From positions 1,416,582 through 1,480,581 of the forward strand of contig NW_006281102.1 of the NCBI RefSeq assembly GCF_000203795.2: a DNA stretch of 64,000 nucleotides, given 5' to 3'. Positions 46,211-58,022 of the stretch are shown here, piece after piece (the first letter of the stretch is position 1; every line of letters begins with the position of its first letter). The position numbers were made by a program, and so were the translations under genes. The notes below the pieces were generated by a model. That model was not told the DNA's origin, made no database searches, and worked only from the letters and a program-made list of their open reading frames with translations. The stretch is from Batrachochytrium dendrobatidis JAM81 (Eukaryota; Chytridiomycota; Chytridiomycetes; Rhizophydiales).

Positions 46211-48813
46211 ATGGGAACATTCAAGAAGGAGCGCAGTGGTGCTGGAAAGAGTGCTGCTTCTGCTGAAGGCGGTCATTCACTCACAAATGTCACTCACGTT
46301 AAAGGTGTCAATTTTTATAGAAATGCCAAGCAGGTGCGACAGTTGAATATGATCAAAGGTGGAAAACCCACTCGAGATGCTTCTGGAAAGATCACCAAGG
46401 CTGCAGTCTTTCAGACTCGTCTAGCTCCTGGAACTCAAGCAAGAGTGCAATCAGATAGACGATGGTTTGGTAATTTTTTTGTTTTTTGGGGATTTCTTTT
46501 TTTTGTACTCACAATTTTCTGTATTTAGAAAACACTCGTGTGGTTGGCCAAAAGGAATTGGATTCGTTTAGAGATGCAATCAATTCAAAACTCAATGATC
46601 CATATAGCTTTGTTTTGCGCACTAAGCAACTTCCTCTTGGGCTTGTTTCCGAGTATCAAAAGGTATGTCTTTGTTTTTTCTTTTTTTTCTTGAACTAGAA
46701 CTGATCTAGGGTTTTTATTTGCTGCATCATATTTCCATTGTTAGCAATCTCGCATGCATTTGCTTGATACAGAGACTTTTGGAAGCACATTTGGTCCAAA
46801 GGCTCAGCGTAAAAAGCCCAAGCTAAATGCTGCTTCTATGGAGGATCTTGCCACTCATGTCGATACAAAAATTGGTGGATACGATGTTGATAAAGACGAG
46901 ATTCTCAAAGTGAATGTAGACGGAACTATTCCCGAAGCACGTGATCCTATTTTTAAAAAGGGCCAGTCCAAGCGTATCTGGAACGAGTTGTACAAGGTTA
47001 TTGATAGTTCTGACGTGATCATCCATGTTTTGGATGCTCGTAACCCTGAAGGTACTCGATGTCCCAATGTCGAGCGCCATCTTAAAAAGGAAGCACGACA
47101 TAAACAACTCATTTTTGTCTTGAACAAATGTGATTTGGTTCCTAGCTGGGTTACGGTATGTTGCTCACTCTATTTCTTTTAGTTAAACACCCCACCCCAC
47201 CGTTAAGTCATGACATGTATTGTGTCTTGAACACAACCATCTACATTCTTTGTCAGTTACAACGGTGGAACAGTAGCCTATTCATTCTCATAGATTTTCG
47301 TTCTGAAGATCTTGAATGTACACGGACGTCCGCGAGAGTAGGAAAAAGTCAATTATCTAAACTTTTTCCTTAGTATTCTTGGACACACATTTTTATTCTA
47401 TACCTGAATACATCTTGTATCTTGATTCTATTTTTGACGAAACTGATTTTTATTTCCACTATTGTTTGCAGGAGAAATGGAAGCGCACGTTGGAAGCTGA
47501 ATATCCCACGGTTGCATTCCATGCCAACATCAACAACTCGTTTGGTAAATCTGCTTTGATCAATTTACTTCGTCAATTTAGCAAACTTCATTCCGACAAA
47601 AAACAAATCTCTGTTGGATTTGTTGGATATCCAAATACTGGAAAAAGCTCCATCATCAACACTCTCAAAGCAAAAAAAGTTTGCTGTGTTGCACCCATTC
47701 CTGGTGAAACCAAGGTAAGCTATACTGTATTAAACGACTATTAACCCTTGATATGATGCTGACTTGCTATTCTCACGAGTTTAGGTGTGGCAATACATTA
47801 CCCTTATGAAGCGTATCTATCTGATTGATTGTCCTGGTGTCGTGTATGGCTCTTCTGAAGACACTGAAACAGATATCGTTCTCAAGGGCGTTGTTCGTAT
47901 TGAAAACATTTCGCTTCCTGAGCAGTATATTCCTGCCATCATTGAACGGGTACGCCAAGAGTATCTTGCTCGTACATACAGTCTCACCTCATGGACCGAT
48001 TATGTCGACTTTCTCTCGCAGATTGCAACACGATCAGGCAAATTGCTCAAGGGTGGAGACCCCGATATCAACACTGTTGCTAAAATGGTATTGAATGATT
48101 TTATTCGTGGCAAGATTCCATACTATACACTTCCTAAAAAACCTCTTGCTATCCTACCTGAAGCAGAGTCTACATCTGCCACAGCTATTGCTGAAAGTGT
48201 TTCTACCGAGGTAGAACTGGATACTCCCCACGATATCAAATTCAAAACTGTTTCACGTGTAGAACAGAAAATGAGCCATATTCGTGTGTTGCAAAACTAT
48301 TTGCCAGACGAAATGGAACATGCTGGAGTTTCCAAAGAAGAACTCGAGCATGAGGCTGCTCTTGCTGCTGCTGCCAATGATAAATCCTCTATTGATGATG
48401 AACTGGACTACGACAGCGGTGATGACGATGTAACTGAAGTGTCTACCGTGACTGCAGGCACTAAATCAAGCCAATGGCGCGATGAATTGTCCGACGACGA
48501 AGTACTCAAAGACGACAGTACGTCGTCCAGTCCTATTTCTAAAAATTCTGCCGTCACATCTCCTTTGAAGCGATTGGTATCTACTACCAATCGTGCAGCA
48601 AAATCTACCAAAGTCAAGAATGCACCAGCTGCATTTTCTGATGAAGAGGTGGATCGCCGACATAGCAAAAAGGAACCTCGTATGACTACCAATAAGAAAA
48701 AGGTTGGTTCCAATTTTTACGATACGGCAAATGTCAAGAATCGTAATCGCAACAAGTCTCGCCCAGATGCATCTAGCAAGAGTGCTGCCAAGGGAAAGTG
48801 GAATGTTGAGTAA
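46211..48813 (+). CDS. NOG2: Nucleolar GTPase Nog2/Nug2 (60S ribosome biogenesis)
   Basis: Exons 46211-46469, 46529-46662, 46745-47155, 47472-47714 and 47785-48813 give 691 residues. This is a circularly permuted GTPase: the G4 motif NKCD (about residue 257) comes before G1 (GYPNTGKSS, about 325) and G3 (DCPG, about 364). The N-terminal NGP1-type domain shows [20 protein letters not shown] and [16 protein letters not shown]. The C-terminal 200 residues are acidic and then Lys/Arg-rich, as usual for nucleolar forms. Nog2 acts in late nuclear maturation of the pre-60S particle. Intron 3 (47156-47471) is 316 nt, unusually long here, and holds no exon that would improve the [15 protein letters not shown] junction. 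Confidence 0.95.
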
Positions 48814-49288
48814 CTATAATAATATTTTGTTTATATAGCACTATCATATTTTTTAATTACAATCGGCATTGGGTGGACACTTTAGTTTTACTTGTTTATA
48901 AAGATTTGGTTTGGATATTATTTTGGTATTTGAATTAAAGTTTTAGAAGTAAATAGCTGTATAGTTTAGCAACTGTTTAATGCATACTATTTAGGAAGGG
49001 GATTGCTTCTTGACTATTTTTAGAATAAAACACTAGTATAATAGTTCAAGGGATATACAACCCAGTGTCCTATACACAAGATTGAAAACACCTCTGGTTA
49101 AAGAATTGGCATCGTAGTAAACCACATTTAGGTAGCCCTATGCTTTTAACACGTTGCAAAGGGCTGGCTTGTTACAACTAAAAAGCTGATGAAAATAATA
49201 TGCTTTCTGTTCTTATCAAGAGTCACCCAATTGAACACTGGTTTCTACTTTCTATCATTTTTAACCATTCAACTATAAACTCGTCGAT
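48814..49288. other. Intergenic region, NOG2 to secreted-protein gene
   Basis: This is 475 bases of AT-rich sequence. It has no TATAAATAC like the other secreted genes; only TATAAAC occurs, 14 bases before the ATG, too close to act as a TATA box. Confidence 0.35.
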
Positions 49289-49777
49289 ATGAGGTTTACT
49301 GACATTCTACTTGTGCTGACCTTGTCTGTAACTGCCAATGCATTAGTGATTTCATCCAAATCAATCACTCAATCACACCATCTATCAAAACGCAGTCCCG
49401 GAAAAGGTATACAGCTATTGGGAAAAAACAATTCAAGCGACGAACTAAGCCAAGAAGAAGAGGAAGAATACAAGGCTTTAATGGAAGATTACAGACAACA
49501 TAAACGTGAAAAGAAGAAAAAGTGCAGGAAGCATCAAGCTTATTTGTCTGAGATGAATAATATGGGATTCAAGTCATCTGCATTAAAACTGGTTAGTCAA
49601 CTTTTGATGGGAACTAGTCATGCAAAGCCACACAATCAATCGGAGCGTAAAGCCCAAATGGTTACTGAAGATCAATTGCTAACCGAATGCGAGGAAGCGA
49701 GTCGAAACAAAAAAGAAGCAAAGAAAAAGTTGAAGGATTTTAAGAGACTTCATGGTATTACAACCATATTGACGTAA
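49289..49777 (+). CDS. Small secreted protein with KRSP site, unknown function
   Basis: This is an intronless gene for 162 residues. The signal peptide MRFTDILLVLTLSVTANA resembles that of the minus-strand gene at 55118 (MKFIDILFVLSAAATANA). A KRSP dibasic site lies at residues 34-37. The mature part has an acidic run (LSQEEEEEYKALMEDY), a Lys-rich helix (HKREKKKKCRKHQ) and a charged C-terminal helix. Two Cys residues are present. I recognise no domain. The charge-block helices suggest a coiled or protein-binding structure. It opens the accessory region of secreted genes. Confidence 0.8.
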   Translation: MRFTDILLVLTLSVTANALVISSKSITQSHHLSKRSPGKGIQLLGKNNSSDELSQEEEEEYKALMEDYRQHKREKKKKCRKHQAYLSEMNNMGFKSSALKLVSQLLMGTSHAKPHNQSERKAQMVTEDQLLTECEEASRNKKEAKKKLKDFKRLHGITTILT

Positions 49778-49949
49778 ATATACCACCAAATAACAGTGTC
49801 GGTGTATAATAAACAGTCAGTGTCATGAAATGATCGACAATTCAGTGGTGTTGCTGGTGGTGATTGACATACATGGTTACATTACTGACATGTGACATCG
49901 TTGCTGTTGAACTAGATCGTGATCGTATCCGTGATTCAGAACACAACAA

Positions 49950-50150
49950 ATGTGTGTACAGAGTTGTATTGACAACATTGACAATCAAACACAATACATG
50001 AATGTGAGTTCAAACTTGGTGATTGTACAGCGTATGATTACTAAAAGTGCACAAAGTGTAGATTTAACATTATAGTTTGACTGTGTGTCATATGATGATC
50101 GTTGTATTGGTTGAATGATCGCAGTGTTTATCTAACCAATACAGCCAATA
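49950..50150 (-). repeat. Partial copy of the dispersed repeat, inverted
   Basis: The reverse complement reads ATCATCATATGACACACAG, then CTATAATGTTAAATCTACAC and TTTTAGTAATCATACGCTG. The copy at 55550-55625 has the same blocks in the same order. Terminal repeats are not recognisable. Confidence 0.55.
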
Positions 50151-52222
50151 TCACCACTCAACTCGACGGGTGATCGTTTAATGGCATGTTACTGGACTGA
50201 CAATTTCAAGAGTCAATTTAAACAATATCTGTGATATAGAGTCTGTATTACAATATACATTCAAGGTTTCACTCATATATTGAAATGGACAGATAGTTGC
50301 AGCCATATCATTCAATCACAAACATGTACAAATCAAACAACCACGATTAAACAATCCATTTTGGTATCAATCCAACTGGTCAATATTATCATTTTAATAC
50401 ATTATGTTGATGATACAGTGACTCGGATCAAGTCTTTTACTCAACATTGTAATGTTCAATATTAAATATTCAAATTGAGCTTGATTGTAATGCAACCATT
50501 ATCTCGACTTGACACGACCATATCAGACTGTGTATACACGACTGACCTGATTACATAACCACTAAATAAACACTGTCACATCGTGTATACACACATGCTC
50601 AGATTCCATTTGGATTGTTGGTCAGTACAACTCGATTGTTGCCGAGTTGCAAACTATCATTACAATGCCAATCAGTGCTGATCAGTCAATTGTTGGATTG
50701 GTAAATGTGCCACAAACATGCATTTAAATGCTGAATCTGACAAGTGGATGGTGATTGTTCCAGTCAACAGTTGGATTGGATTGACTGCAACATTGTCATT
50801 GATCGCAGTCACTGTTGACCAATACACTGTAATACATTGACAGTATCGAGATCAACATTGCCAACAATACTGTCAACTTTCGAGTCCTGTGATACACCGT
50901 TTCAATCATGACCGGATCGAGGTTGATCACTTGTCAATACATGGACCAGTTGTATAATCGCACAACTGTTGGTTAACCAATGTTTGACTGTCGATATTTG
51001 AATATTGACCAACATACACAACACCGATATCCAATACATCACACATGTATACACTGTATATATGCGGTAGCAATGACCAATCCAAACCAAACAGTGACAG
51101 AGTTACTCATCAACATATACTCGATTATCAGTCGAGTCTGCATATATCAACTAGTTGTGATACGTCATAATCAATGTGGATTGTATTGTCCACCAATCGA
51201 TCATGACAGCTAACCAATACCAATCATGTAGTCAATACAATCACCAACATATCGATGATTGTTGATTGGCGGTTACAATTCGTCAATTGTATCCAATGTT
51301 ACAGTTGATGCACATCTGATTACTGCAAATCAACAACTTGTCAATCATATCATAGTGTGTATTGCCAACGAACCATGCAATTACAAATCAATGTATACGT
51401 GATCAACATTTGATATTTGATGGTGATGAACCAACCATGATTGATTGTATCATACAACTAATACAGTTGCATTGTCTGGTATGTATGATCGACCCAGTCA
51501 TGTCAAACAGTAACTAATGTGTGTATATCGAGTTTGAGTTGCATGGACACATCAAGGTGTTTGATAACGAGTCCAACGTGATGATACAAACCCAATATTA
51601 TATGAATATCCAAGTTGATGAATCAAGTCGAGGTTTGCAAAGTGTCAATGTCAGGTCAATCAAACGAACCAGTCAACCATTATATTGTGACTAGTGATGG
51701 CACGGTTTGAATGTCAACGAGTTGGACAGTCGATAATATGGGTGATTGTGATTTGGTCAAACCGCAATACTCGTATATCACTAAACCAGTTTGATGTACG
51801 TGGTGTAAGCAGTATGCATAAACTCGTTGATATCATGGACTATAACCAATATACACCACACATATACAGTGGTAAATAACAACGTGTGATGTATCCAGTG
51901 ATCGTATACTGGTCGATTGGTGCAATATGATCATGTCACATACTATTGTATTGGTGACAATGTGATGTTGAACAGATGAGATTTCGAGTGTTTGCAATAT
52001 AGCTGGTGTGGATGTACAACATTTATTGTGTACCGTCATGTAATGATATCACCTGGAATGTGCTATGTAGTGACATCATAGTGCGGCAAGTGTACTCTGG
52101 TCGTTGATCTTGATATCAGGGTTTAAGTCACTCCACAAACAATTGTGTAAAGGGAGGTCTTTTAAAGTTACATTGCCATTCATAGCAGTAAATCAATGCT
52201 AACCCCGACAACACAAATCCCT

Positions 52223-52234
52223 TAGGACGGTCAT
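52223..52234 (+). promoter_or_regulatory. Shared promoter motif TAGGACGGTCAT
   Basis: An identical 12-mer lies 113-121 bases before the ATG of three related secreted genes (also at 57910 and 60178). Neighbouring blocks (CTTTTAAAGTT, CCGACAACA) are also similar between this gene and the duplicated pair. Confidence 0.55.
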
Positions 52235-52274
52235 TCAAGGAATATGCTTTTGATATTATCAATCTAATAATGAG

Positions 52275-52283
52275 TATAAATAC
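52275..52283 (+). promoter_or_regulatory. TATA box of secreted gene at 52344
   Basis: TATAAATAC lies 69 bases before the ATG and 41 bases after the TAGGACGGTCAT motif. Confidence 0.6.
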
Positions 52284-52343
52284 GACACCAAACTATCGTG
52301 TTGAATAACATTCATCTACAACTTGCTCAATCAAACCAATACA

Positions 52344-53045
52344 ATGAAATTCTCAATTGCCGTACTGTCATCAATCATTGCTGTATGCTCAGTCACGATT
52401 GCCAATCCAGTTGATCCCAGTTCTACCATGAGTTCTGCAACTAGCACTCCAACAGCCTCTACAAGCGCAACTTCAACTGGTGGACCCACTTCTTCAGTTT
52501 TTAGCTCAAACAACGCTGGCTGTGATTCATTTGATCAGGAAGGAATCGATCTGATCAAAGCATATGCAAACATTAAAATGGTGCTCGACAATGAACATAA
52601 AAAATACAGCCAAAAAGAATCCGATATTGAAGAATATACAAAGCTGATTAATAAGAAAATGAAAAAACTCGAACTCCTGGAACAAAAAGCTCAAGAAAGC
52701 AATGGCGCTGTAGATTATACTGCAAAGATTTCTCAAGTTAAATATCAAATTAGAGCTTACCGTGCAATTCTTAAAGCAATCAAAGATGAGTTGATGAAAT
52801 TATATCATGAGTATCTTGAATGGAATAAGGGATGGCGTAAACTACGAATGGCGGTTTATGATTACCTCGAAAAACATGATTCGACTGGAGAAATGGCTGG
52901 TGATACCCCACTCCTGAAATCAATTCCCGAATTTATGCAATGCTTTGTTAAATTCTACAGCGGCTCACCAGATTTATTTCAGCAATCTGAGCATGGTGCA
53001 GTTGCTCAAGATTCTGGTGCTGAACAACAAACTCTTCAACCATAG
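52344..53045 (+). CDS. Secreted coiled-coil protein, family of the duplicated genes
   Basis: This is an intronless gene for 233 residues. The ATG at 52344 gives the signal peptide MKFSIAVLSSIIAVCSVTIA, nearly the same as in the two duplicated genes downstream (MKLLIAVLSSILVACSVT). A Ser/Thr/Ala-rich stretch (residues 25-60) likely carries O-glycans. A helical region follows, starting with LIKAYANIKMVLD, with long heptads to about residue 185. The C-terminal 50 residues contain a Cys (FMQCFVKFYSG) and a Gln-rich end. The order of signal, Ser/Thr-rich spacer, LI(K/R)xY and coiled coil is shared with the other family members, but the C-terminal half is different. The function is unknown; it may act outside the cell or on a host. 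Confidence 0.85.
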   Translation: MKFSIAVLSSIIAVCSVTIANPVDPSSTMSSATSTPTASTSATSTGGPTSSVFSSNNAGCDSFDQEGIDLIKAYANIKMVLDNEHKKYSQKESDIEEYTKLINKKMKKLELLEQKAQESNGAVDYTAKISQVKYQIRAYRAILKAIKDELMKLYHEYLEWNKGWRKLRMAVYDYLEKHDSTGEMAGDTPLLKSIPEFMQCFVKFYSGSPDLFQQSEHGAVAQDSGAEQQTLQP

Positions 53046-54569
53046 ACTCGTCGCATTTCTGAATCTGGACATCAACTATCGACAGCATTATCTACAACAT
53101 ACTACAATACAGCCGTATTATATGTTGGTTTACTCTGCTGTTTGTCTTGCGTTCAATCTCGTTCATTCAATAAACATCTTTCATTACCAAACAACAATGT
53201 ATTATACTAATGGTTTGATAATATTACATCAATCACTACCACACATTGAATTGGTCAGATGGACTCATCAAAAACATATATTTGTGGTTGATCAACATTG
53301 TGACATTCAAAATACACTGATGAAACAGCTGATCTTGTGTAACAGCAGCCGATACAACTAGATTTACTAATCATGTTCAACATCACTGTTTGTTTCCAAC
53401 TTGCAGTCGATTCACAGCTATCACCAGTGTTTGTATCAGTGTCGATTCCAATATACTTGTAGCAATACGGACAATAGTACTGTTTTTTCCATATCAAGCG
53501 TGTTGTGTATTTCGATAAGCTTTTGAAGTTCCAGCACTCGGATTTTTACTCGAATAATCTTGTTTCTGTTACTTTGAATTCAATTTAAACACAGTACTGC
53601 CATTTAAATTGTAATCAAGCATGTATTTGTATATACTATATGTTGGAATATCCAGACGGATACTCTTAAGCGGTAACCTGTGGCAAGACTAATTCTTGCA
53701 ACATCCATTTTAAACTCCAAGTTAAACCCTTTCATCACCAAAAATCCATGTGCTTCAAACTCCATTACACTCATCTCTAGGATTCGAGTCCCCAATAACG
53801 GGTAGACGATGTTATTATTAAACTAACGAACTCCAGAAAACAGTCCTAGTAGTTTCCACTTTACGCCTCCTAATTAACCCTCCTTTATTATCAAACAATT
53901 CACATGGTCATGCCACAAGACACGAACAAACAATTACTATAAAAGAGCCCATAACTATCTCATTAATAAACAACTCTTCAAACTATTTCAATCTTGTAAT
54001 TACTTTATTGCATTTTTTCACTATTCCTGAAAAGATAAAATCTGTTAATCTTAAACTATTGTGCAGCTTCCCATTACACTTTTGGTTTGGTTTCTTCTGA
54101 TAACTACAAACAGTTACAGATTATATCTACACTACAAACCCGAAGCTCACAAAAATCTGGCAATACCATGGTCGTAATACCACACCACATATGTTACATT
54201 GCAAACTGACACAACACTAATTGACCAATATCAAAGTAGTTGATGACGCAATCTACATCCGACTTTGAATAAATGTATTGCTCCGTTTGTTGTACAATAC
54301 ACGACATGGTCGGTTGGTGGTATCATACAGCCATGCAACTGACAAGTGATTGCAAGTATGACTGGTGGTTACATGTACAATCAACACTGGTTGTTATCAG
54401 GTCATTAATGTATATGTAACAAACCATGCCAATGTATCAATCAACAATCCAGTAACTGTTGATGTAATACCCAACACAGTATACACAAACATGCAGTATG
54501 CAATCAATGATATGGTTGTTGACCCATCCACAATACTCGGTAAATATCAACACACCAGAAAGTTTAAAT
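53046..54569. other. Intergenic region, 1.5 kb
   Basis: It holds the 3' flanks of two convergent secreted genes. Part of 53.4-54.1 kb is ordinary AT-rich sequence; 54.18-54.56 kb returns to the CA/TG- and CAAT-rich type. A T-loop-like string (GATTCGAGTCC, about 53780) has no tRNA around it. No gene is supported. Confidence 0.45.
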
Positions 54570-55118
54570 TTATTCAAAATCAAATTGATTGGTAAATGTC
54601 AATGTGAATTTGAGCTCGACCTCTTCAGAATCTGAATCCGGCTCTTCAGAATCTGAACTCGACTCTTCTGAATCTGAATCCGGCTCTTCATATTCAAAAC
54701 CATACTCTTCAATAAACTTTTTCGCTTTTTGTTTGATACTATCTTCTTCCAATGGTTCTTCAGCTTCTGGGCTGTGACTTGGCTCAGACATACCTTCTTC
54801 GCTCACTGGTTGTTGCTGGTCTTGATTGGAAGTGCTTGGACCGGGTTGATCCATTGATTGTTTCCGACTTCGTTTTGGAGCACTTGGACCGGGTTGATTC
54901 GTTGGACGTTTTCGACTTCGTTTTGGAGCACTTGGACCAGTTCGATGCAAGTATTGCTGGCCTTGTCCGGAAGTGCCTGGTTCAGGTTCATTGGTTGGAC
55001 CAGACAATTGACTCGAAGTGCTTGATGCCTGAACTGAGTCATTGCCGTTATCTGAAACCAGTATTGCATTAGCGGTTGCTGCCGCGCTCAGTACGAATAA
55101 AATGTCAATGAACTTCAT
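54570..55118 (-). CDS. Secreted protein with repeated basic PKRSRK motifs and acidic tail
   Basis: This is an intronless gene for 182 residues. The signal peptide is MKFIDILFVLSAAATANA. Residues 59-100 hold three copies of a 16-residue unit starting GPS: GPSAPKRSRKRPTNQP, a second with PKRSRKQSMDQ, and a degenerate third (GPSTSNQDQQQ). The PKRSRK core resembles a classical nuclear localisation signal. The C-terminal part is extremely acidic, with D-S-D-S-E-E blocks (147-166) that look like CK2 phosphorylation sites, and ends in a short beta-like segment. The DNA of the acidic part is a low-complexity repeat of about 30 bases. A secreted protein with nuclear-type signals suggests an effector, but that is inference. 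The function is unknown. Confidence 0.8.
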   Translation of the reverse strand: MKFIDILFVLSAAATANAILVSDNGNDSVQASSTSSQLSGPTNEPEPGTSGQGQQYLHRTGPSAPKRSRKRPTNQPGPSAPKRSRKQSMDQPGPSTSNQDQQQPVSEEGMSEPSHSPEAEEPLEEDSIKQKAKKFIEEYGFEYEEPDSDSEESSSDSEEPDSDSEEVELKFTLTFTNQFDFE

Positions 55119-57067
55119 TAGATTGGTGGATAGGCTTAAAAGATGGTTAGATGGGCAGATTGTTAATTATAAAATTAAACTTAATTGTATTTGTATGTTT
55201 TGTATATTAAACCAACCCTTTTAGGTTAACCAACGACACAGGGTTACTTGATTGTTTGTAGTGAGCCAATATCAAATTAGACAGTATGATGCTCCATAAT
55301 CATAATATCATATTGATCAATTTAATGTCCATGTCAATTGTATGATGCTTTTACGACCCTTTTATCAGGTATATTGAAAAGCACCCTTCAAGAGTGTTGT
55401 GCAGCCACAACGCTTTGTTTTACAACCGTATTCATGTAAAATGGATCACTTGTATTCATCCTGAAATGACTGTATTCTGAATTGCAATATACAATGGTTA
55501 CATATTCGGTTGGTTGCTACTACACATTGCGTGTTTGATATACAACAACCATCATATGACACACAATCAGACTATAGTGTTGAATCTACACTTTGCACTA
55601 TTAGTAATCATACATTATACGATCACCACCAATGTGAGGGTTCATGTATGCCGACAATATCGTGATATTTGTTGACTCTGATCAGTCACTCCAATTGGCA
55701 TCTGGTGTACTTGCACAATAAATGGAACAATGTCAAACAAGTTTTGGTGTAGTCAAATGCAACATACTCGGTTTCCGTGGTCACAACACTTTGATCCCAA
55801 ATTACTAATTGATATGATGCTACACGAACAACAGATTCGTCGTGTTCAACACTACAAATATCTGGATGTTGTATTGCATGAACCACTGTATCACACCATG
55901 CGACTGAACTATAATCAGGTTGCTGTGTTCAATAGCATGTTGGTTGTGTCTGGTTCTTGCAAACCACCAACTCACAATCAACTTTCAGACACGAATATTC
56001 TTGGCAGTCATTCTAGTAATGATCATGTATGCACTGGATCTGGTTAGTGATTGGTGGTAACTTGACCTGCATACACAGTCAACAACGGTGTGTAACACAC
56101 ATTGAATGCATGCAACTCCATGACTGTTGTTCCCTTGTTGTTGAAATGGGTTCAGATCACCATCAGCTCACTCACTCGTTGCGCCGATGTGATTGCATGA
56201 TCAACCTGACACCAATCAAACCACACTCGAATATATATGTTCCAGTCATGTGCATGGTGTATCGATTGTCAACTCCAACACATTCCACCATGATTATGGT
56301 CACATCACACCATGTCAATGTATGTCGATCGCTATCACATTGCAACCAGTTATCATCCAATGACTGCAATGCAATACCGTGCATGTATTGTGACTGATGC
56401 GCTGTACACCATCAGCAAGTGTGCAACTGTCACTTGATATATCGAGTCTGATATGCAACAACATGCTGTGTTTACCATGATCAGGTTTTTTATCAATCTT
56501 GGACTCACGATACATGATTTGTCATGTTGGATTGTGTGGATGTGTCATGGACTGCAATTTAGTTGCATACACACATATGTTGGACATTGACTGATGCATA
56601 CTGTGCAATGACTGATCAGTGCGGGTGTGATTGCACACTTGGTGGTATTGTGCATTATGGTTGTTTGACAATGTATGAATGCTGGATTAGTCGGTTATAT
56701 GCAACCCATTTGAATCGACCTATTTGGACAATCACTCGATGTAACTGACAACAATGTGTATACATGGCTGTTGAATCAGTTGAGTTTGTGCTGGTAGCGT
56801 ACCGGTGGTAACAAACACAACTCTGGCACCATCACTGGGACTGTCATACAACAGTTGACTAGCAAATTTGTAACACCAACAGTATATGCTTGTACGATTA
56901 CAACTTGTTCACATGAGATCATTTCATATCTCAATACCCGAGTTTATTTTAAATAAATCCATTCAAAAAAATGAACAATTACAATCAAATACTGCCACTG
57001 TGTTTAATATACACATATTGATGTATTCAGTGATCGTATAGTAGCTGATTGGTGCAATACGATCATG
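55119..57067. other. Compositionally odd intergenic DNA with a repeat copy
   Basis: The promoter of the minus-strand secreted gene lies at the left. A dispersed-repeat copy (55423-55640) follows. The rest is the same CA/TG- and ATTG/CAAT-rich sequence as at 50-52 kb. Open frames (for example 56029-56397) are Cys/His-rich by composition and have no coherent start, signal or homolog that I recognise. Confidence 0.45.
55423..55640 (+). repeat. Partial copy of the TA-flanked MITE-like repeat
   Basis: After TA at 55421-55422 it reads CAACCGTATTCATGTAAAAT and GGATCACTTGTATTCATC. Further in are CAACCATCATATGACACAC and CAGACTATAGTGTTGAATC, shared with the copies at 25279 and 49950. No right terminal repeat is seen. 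Confidence 0.6.
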
Positions 57068-57909
57068 TCAACTATAATATTGCATTGTTGATAAATGTGC
57101 TTGCATGACAATGATGTGTATGGATAACTGAACCACCACATACACGGCATGGTATACTTGCACCAGTATACCATATTCCAGCTGTTGATATCGCGCATTC
57201 GATGTCATTGCAATGTATCAACTCACTCAACACGATTGGTATCGATTGTTGTAGTCATCAAATGTCGTCATTACTCATGCATGTACCAGCTGTGTGTGAT
57301 TGATATTGATCATCATGACATGTATTCAAATGCAACACTATCAATATACACCGTGTCATTTGTGATCAACTATAACTGGTATGGACTGCAATCGATTGTG
57401 CACGGCAGTGTAACATTTATCGCAGTTGTTGATCTATGCTCAACAATGTTATGATGATGAGTGACTGGATCAAATTGCAGTGTATATACGAGTCATACAA
57501 TGAGTCGTACAGCGAGTTGCTCGAGTGATGAAATGAGTGCATCAATCCAGAATACGAGTCAACCATGACATATGATCATAATGTGTGGTTGATACAGTTA
57601 TATAGTGACAATCGATGTTGATATAGTAGCACACAACATACAATATCACAACACATGTTGATGGCCAACTAATAACTGAATGTCATCCAGTTGCGTATAG
57701 TCCTACTTGGTCTGTGCTTGACTATATTGTGATGTACTGACCCTTTTAGGGTGGACGAGGGTGGAAAACTGCAGAATCAACCATACGACACTTGAATACA
57801 CAAGCAGTTGTTCAACCAAGATTGAAGGTTATCATAAAGGAAGATCCCTTTAAAGTTTAACATTGATAGCAACAAACTGCTACCAACCCTGACAACAACA
57901 CTGGTTTTT

Positions 57910-57921
57910 TAGGACGGTCAT
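57910..57921 (+). promoter_or_regulatory. Shared promoter motif TAGGACGGTCAT, unit 1
   Basis: It lies 113 bases before the ATG at 58023 and is identical to the motifs at 52223 and 60178. Confidence 0.55.
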
Positions 57922-57958
57922 ATGAAAACATGCTTTTAACACTGTCTGCTTGATGATG

Positions 57959-57967
57959 TATAAATAC
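57959..57967 (+). promoter_or_regulatory. TATA box, unit 1
   Basis: TATAAATAC lies 64 bases before the ATG at 58023. Confidence 0.6.
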
Positions 57968-58022
57968 AATTCAAATCAGACCTGTTGAATGACATTACAA
58001 CTTGCTTAATCAAACCAGTAGA

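Larger units (their letters stand above)
49778..52343. other. Compositionally odd intergenic DNA, 2.6 kb
   Basis: From about 50.1 to 52.1 kb the sequence is dominated by CA/TG, ATTG/CAAT and TGAT/ATCA words, with few A or T runs of four or more. No open frame is convincing. It contains an inverted repeat-family copy (49950-50150). Near 51888-51950 there is a stretch similar to 57018-57068, the left side of the later tandem duplication. It ends in the promoter of the next gene. Confidence 0.5.

Noticed and set aside
47156..47471. Extra exon inside the long NOG2 intron
   Set aside because: The flanking exons already join to the expected family sequence (WVT-EKWKRTL); no open stretch there improves it.
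50100..52140. RIP-type mutation as the cause of the odd base composition
   Set aside because: RIP would deplete CA/TG and raise TA strongly in repeats; here CA/TG words are abundant and CpG is not clearly missing.
53690..53830. tRNA-like T-loop string GATTCGAGTCC
   Set aside because: No acceptor, D or anticodon stem can be formed around it.
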